From: Phycisphaerales bacterium
GTDB lineage: Bacteria; Planctomycetota; Phycisphaerae; Phycisphaerales; UBA1924
Reading direction: 5' to 3'
Length of the DNA: 64,000 nt
Assembly (NCBI GenBank): GCA_022072615.1
Contig: JAJVHS010000045.1
Span: 1 to 64,000, forward strand
The notes beneath the pieces are model-generated. The model had not been told where the DNA came from. It ran no database searches and saw nothing but the letters and a program-made list of their open reading frames with translations. Positions 63,084 through 64,000 of the stretch are shown piece after piece. A program made the position numbers and the translations under genes. Within the stretch, counting starts at the first letter, position 1. Each line of letters begins with the position of its first letter.

Positions 63084-64000
63084 ATGCGCCATCTCGCCGT
63101 GTTCCTTGCGGTCGCCATCTGTGCTCTCGCCTCGGGGTCGCGGGCAGCAGAACCGGTGACCACCGCGTCGCTCGTCGCGTCGATGTCGGACCTCGAGGCC
63201 CTGACCCGGCTGCCCGCGCCTGGCACGCGCGTGGTGCAGTTCTCGTCCTACGACCGGCGGTCCAGCATGCCCGGCGGGCCGGGGTGGTTCGGCAATGCCG
63301 ACGGCTTCGGCGGCGAGCCGATCCCCGGGTTCGAATCGGTCGCGAAGGAGCCGGGCCCCGACGGCGTGGGCACGTACGTGATCTGCGACGTGCAGCAGCC
63401 CGGCGCCATCGTGCGCACGTGGACCGCGGCGATCGACGGCACCATCCGCGTTTACCTCGACGGATCGGCGACCCCCGTTTACGACGGACCGGCGTACGAC
63501 TTCCTGATGCACCACGCCACGGCGCTGGGAAAGGCCGCGGGGTTGAGCGAGGACGAGGATGCCCTCAAGAGCCTGGCCGCGTTCGAGCAGCGGTACTCGG
63601 ATTACTTCCCGATTCCCTTTGCCCGGTCCTGCCGGATCGAGTGGATCGGCGATCTGAAACGCGTGCACTTCTACCACGTGCAGCTCAAGCTGTTCCCCGC
63701 GGGCACGCCGGTGACACCGTACTCGCCGGCGGAGCTGATGAACGCCCGCGAGGCGATCACGGCGTCGGCGAAGGCACTGCGCGACCCAGCGCCGGCGCCG
63801 AATACCACGACCCGCGAGGCGAGCGTGACGGTGCCGCCGCACGAGGAACGCCAGTTGCTCGCGCTCGAGGGCCAGGGAGCCGTCCGCGGGCTTGACGTCG
63901 TGGTGAACGGCCACTCGGTGGAGACGGTTCTGCGCGGCGTGCTGCTCAAGGTGTCGTTTGACGGCCACGAGACGCCGCAGATCGTCGCGCCGATCGGCGA
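63084..64000 (+). CDS. Exported DUF2961 protein (cut by window end)
   Basis: The first 305 residues are visible and the gene runs off the window. A signal peptide (RHLAVFLAVAICALASGSRA) is followed by the DUF2961 pattern LTRLPAPGTRVVQFSSYDRRS, NADGFGG, GAIVRTWTAAIDGTIRVYLDG. The family is a jelly-roll pair common in planctomycetes and Bacteroidetes; some members are glycoside hydrolases. GGAG precedes the ATG inside a hairpin arm. Confidence 0.85.
   Translation, partial: MRHLAVFLAVAICALASGSRAAEPVTTASLVASMSDLEALTRLPAPGTRVVQFSSYDRRSSMPGGPGWFGNADGFGGEPIPGFESVAKEPGPDGVGTYVICDVQQPGAIVRTWTAAIDGTIRVYLDGSATPVYDGPAYDFLMHHATALGKAAGLSEDEDALKSLAAFEQRYSDYFPIPFARSCRIEWIGDLKRVHFYHVQLKLFPAGTPVTPYSPAELMNAREAITASAKALRDPAPAPNTTTREASVTVPPHEERQLLALEGQGAVRGLDVVVNGHSVETVLRGVLLKVSFDGHETPQIVAPIG

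Overview
The window reads as a chromosomal segment of a G+C-rich planctomycete, most likely of the Phycisphaerae type. This is an inference. It rests on a CPxCGYDL zinc-ribbon protein, exported proteins ending in a dockerin-like motif, PEP-CTERM-type and prepilin-type exported proteins, an FG-GAP exported protein, many DNA-protein homologies of planctomycete flavour, and genes scattered on both strands in short operons. No phage, transposase, plasmid or CRISPR locus is seen. About 53 protein genes (the last one cut by the window edge) and one tRNA-Ala(GGC) are supported.

Layout. 0-5 kb: Tat-type metallo-beta-lactamase-fold enzyme, FG-GAP exported protein, lysS, Rrf2 regulator. 5.4-11.4 kb: P1B-4-type metal ATPase, zinc-ribbon membrane protein, clpS overlapping a 2-hydroxyacid dehydrogenase, ybeY overlapping a CorC/HlyC-type protein. 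11.5-20.8 kb: MetE-core-like protein, gingipain-like C25 peptidase, PEP-CTERM-type protein, exported alpha-L-rhamnosidase, DUF2238 membrane protein, Bcp peroxiredoxin with a basic tail, CoA-binding protein. 20.8-21.5 kb is a gene-free stretch with strong hairpins and a terminator. 21.5-30.6 kb: yajQ, an MscS channel, argS, rtcB, a DUF1579 protein, tRNA-Ala with a clear terminator, a heptosyltransferase. 30.7-38.5 kb: M20 peptidase, a cytochrome-b562-like protein divergent from a cytochrome-c/PQQ sugar dehydrogenase, an XrtA-type polysaccharide deacetylase, pyrB, argH and a LolD-like ATPase. 38.7-43 kb: dockerin-like protein, prepilin-type protein, PAS-LuxR regulator, LOG-family protein, MazG-like protein. 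43-56 kb: two lipoproteins, fabD, a GH38-like alpha-mannosidase, ribokinase, EEP-family protein, GDP-fucose synthase, S8 protease, GT2. 56-64 kb: PilZ protein, HtrA protease, queD, a TrmB-QueE fusion, prkA, and the start of a DUF2961 gene.

Themes. Tasks that recur are tRNA biology (lysS, argS, TrmB-QueE, queD, rtcB, tRNA-Ala), envelope and polysaccharide metabolism (heptosyltransferase, GDP-fucose synthase, GT2, deacetylase, rhamnosidase, mannosidase) and periplasmic redox or proteolysis.

The most unusual signal is not a gene. It is a family of short tandem arrays with a GGCA core, at an 8-bp period (GGCAnnnA) in seven places and a 7-bp period (GGCAnnn) in two. Where an array follows a gene it always reads GGCA on that gene's coding strand. 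All three dockerin-like genes in the window are followed directly by such an array, and two of them share 22 of 23 bases across the stop codon into the array, as if the C-terminal module and the array travel together as a cassette. A palindromic 7-bp version lies in frame inside the mannosidase gene. Second in interest are the TrmB-QueE fusion, a cytochrome b562 homologue with heme ligands at the exact family spacing, and an orphan Fur-like palindrome.
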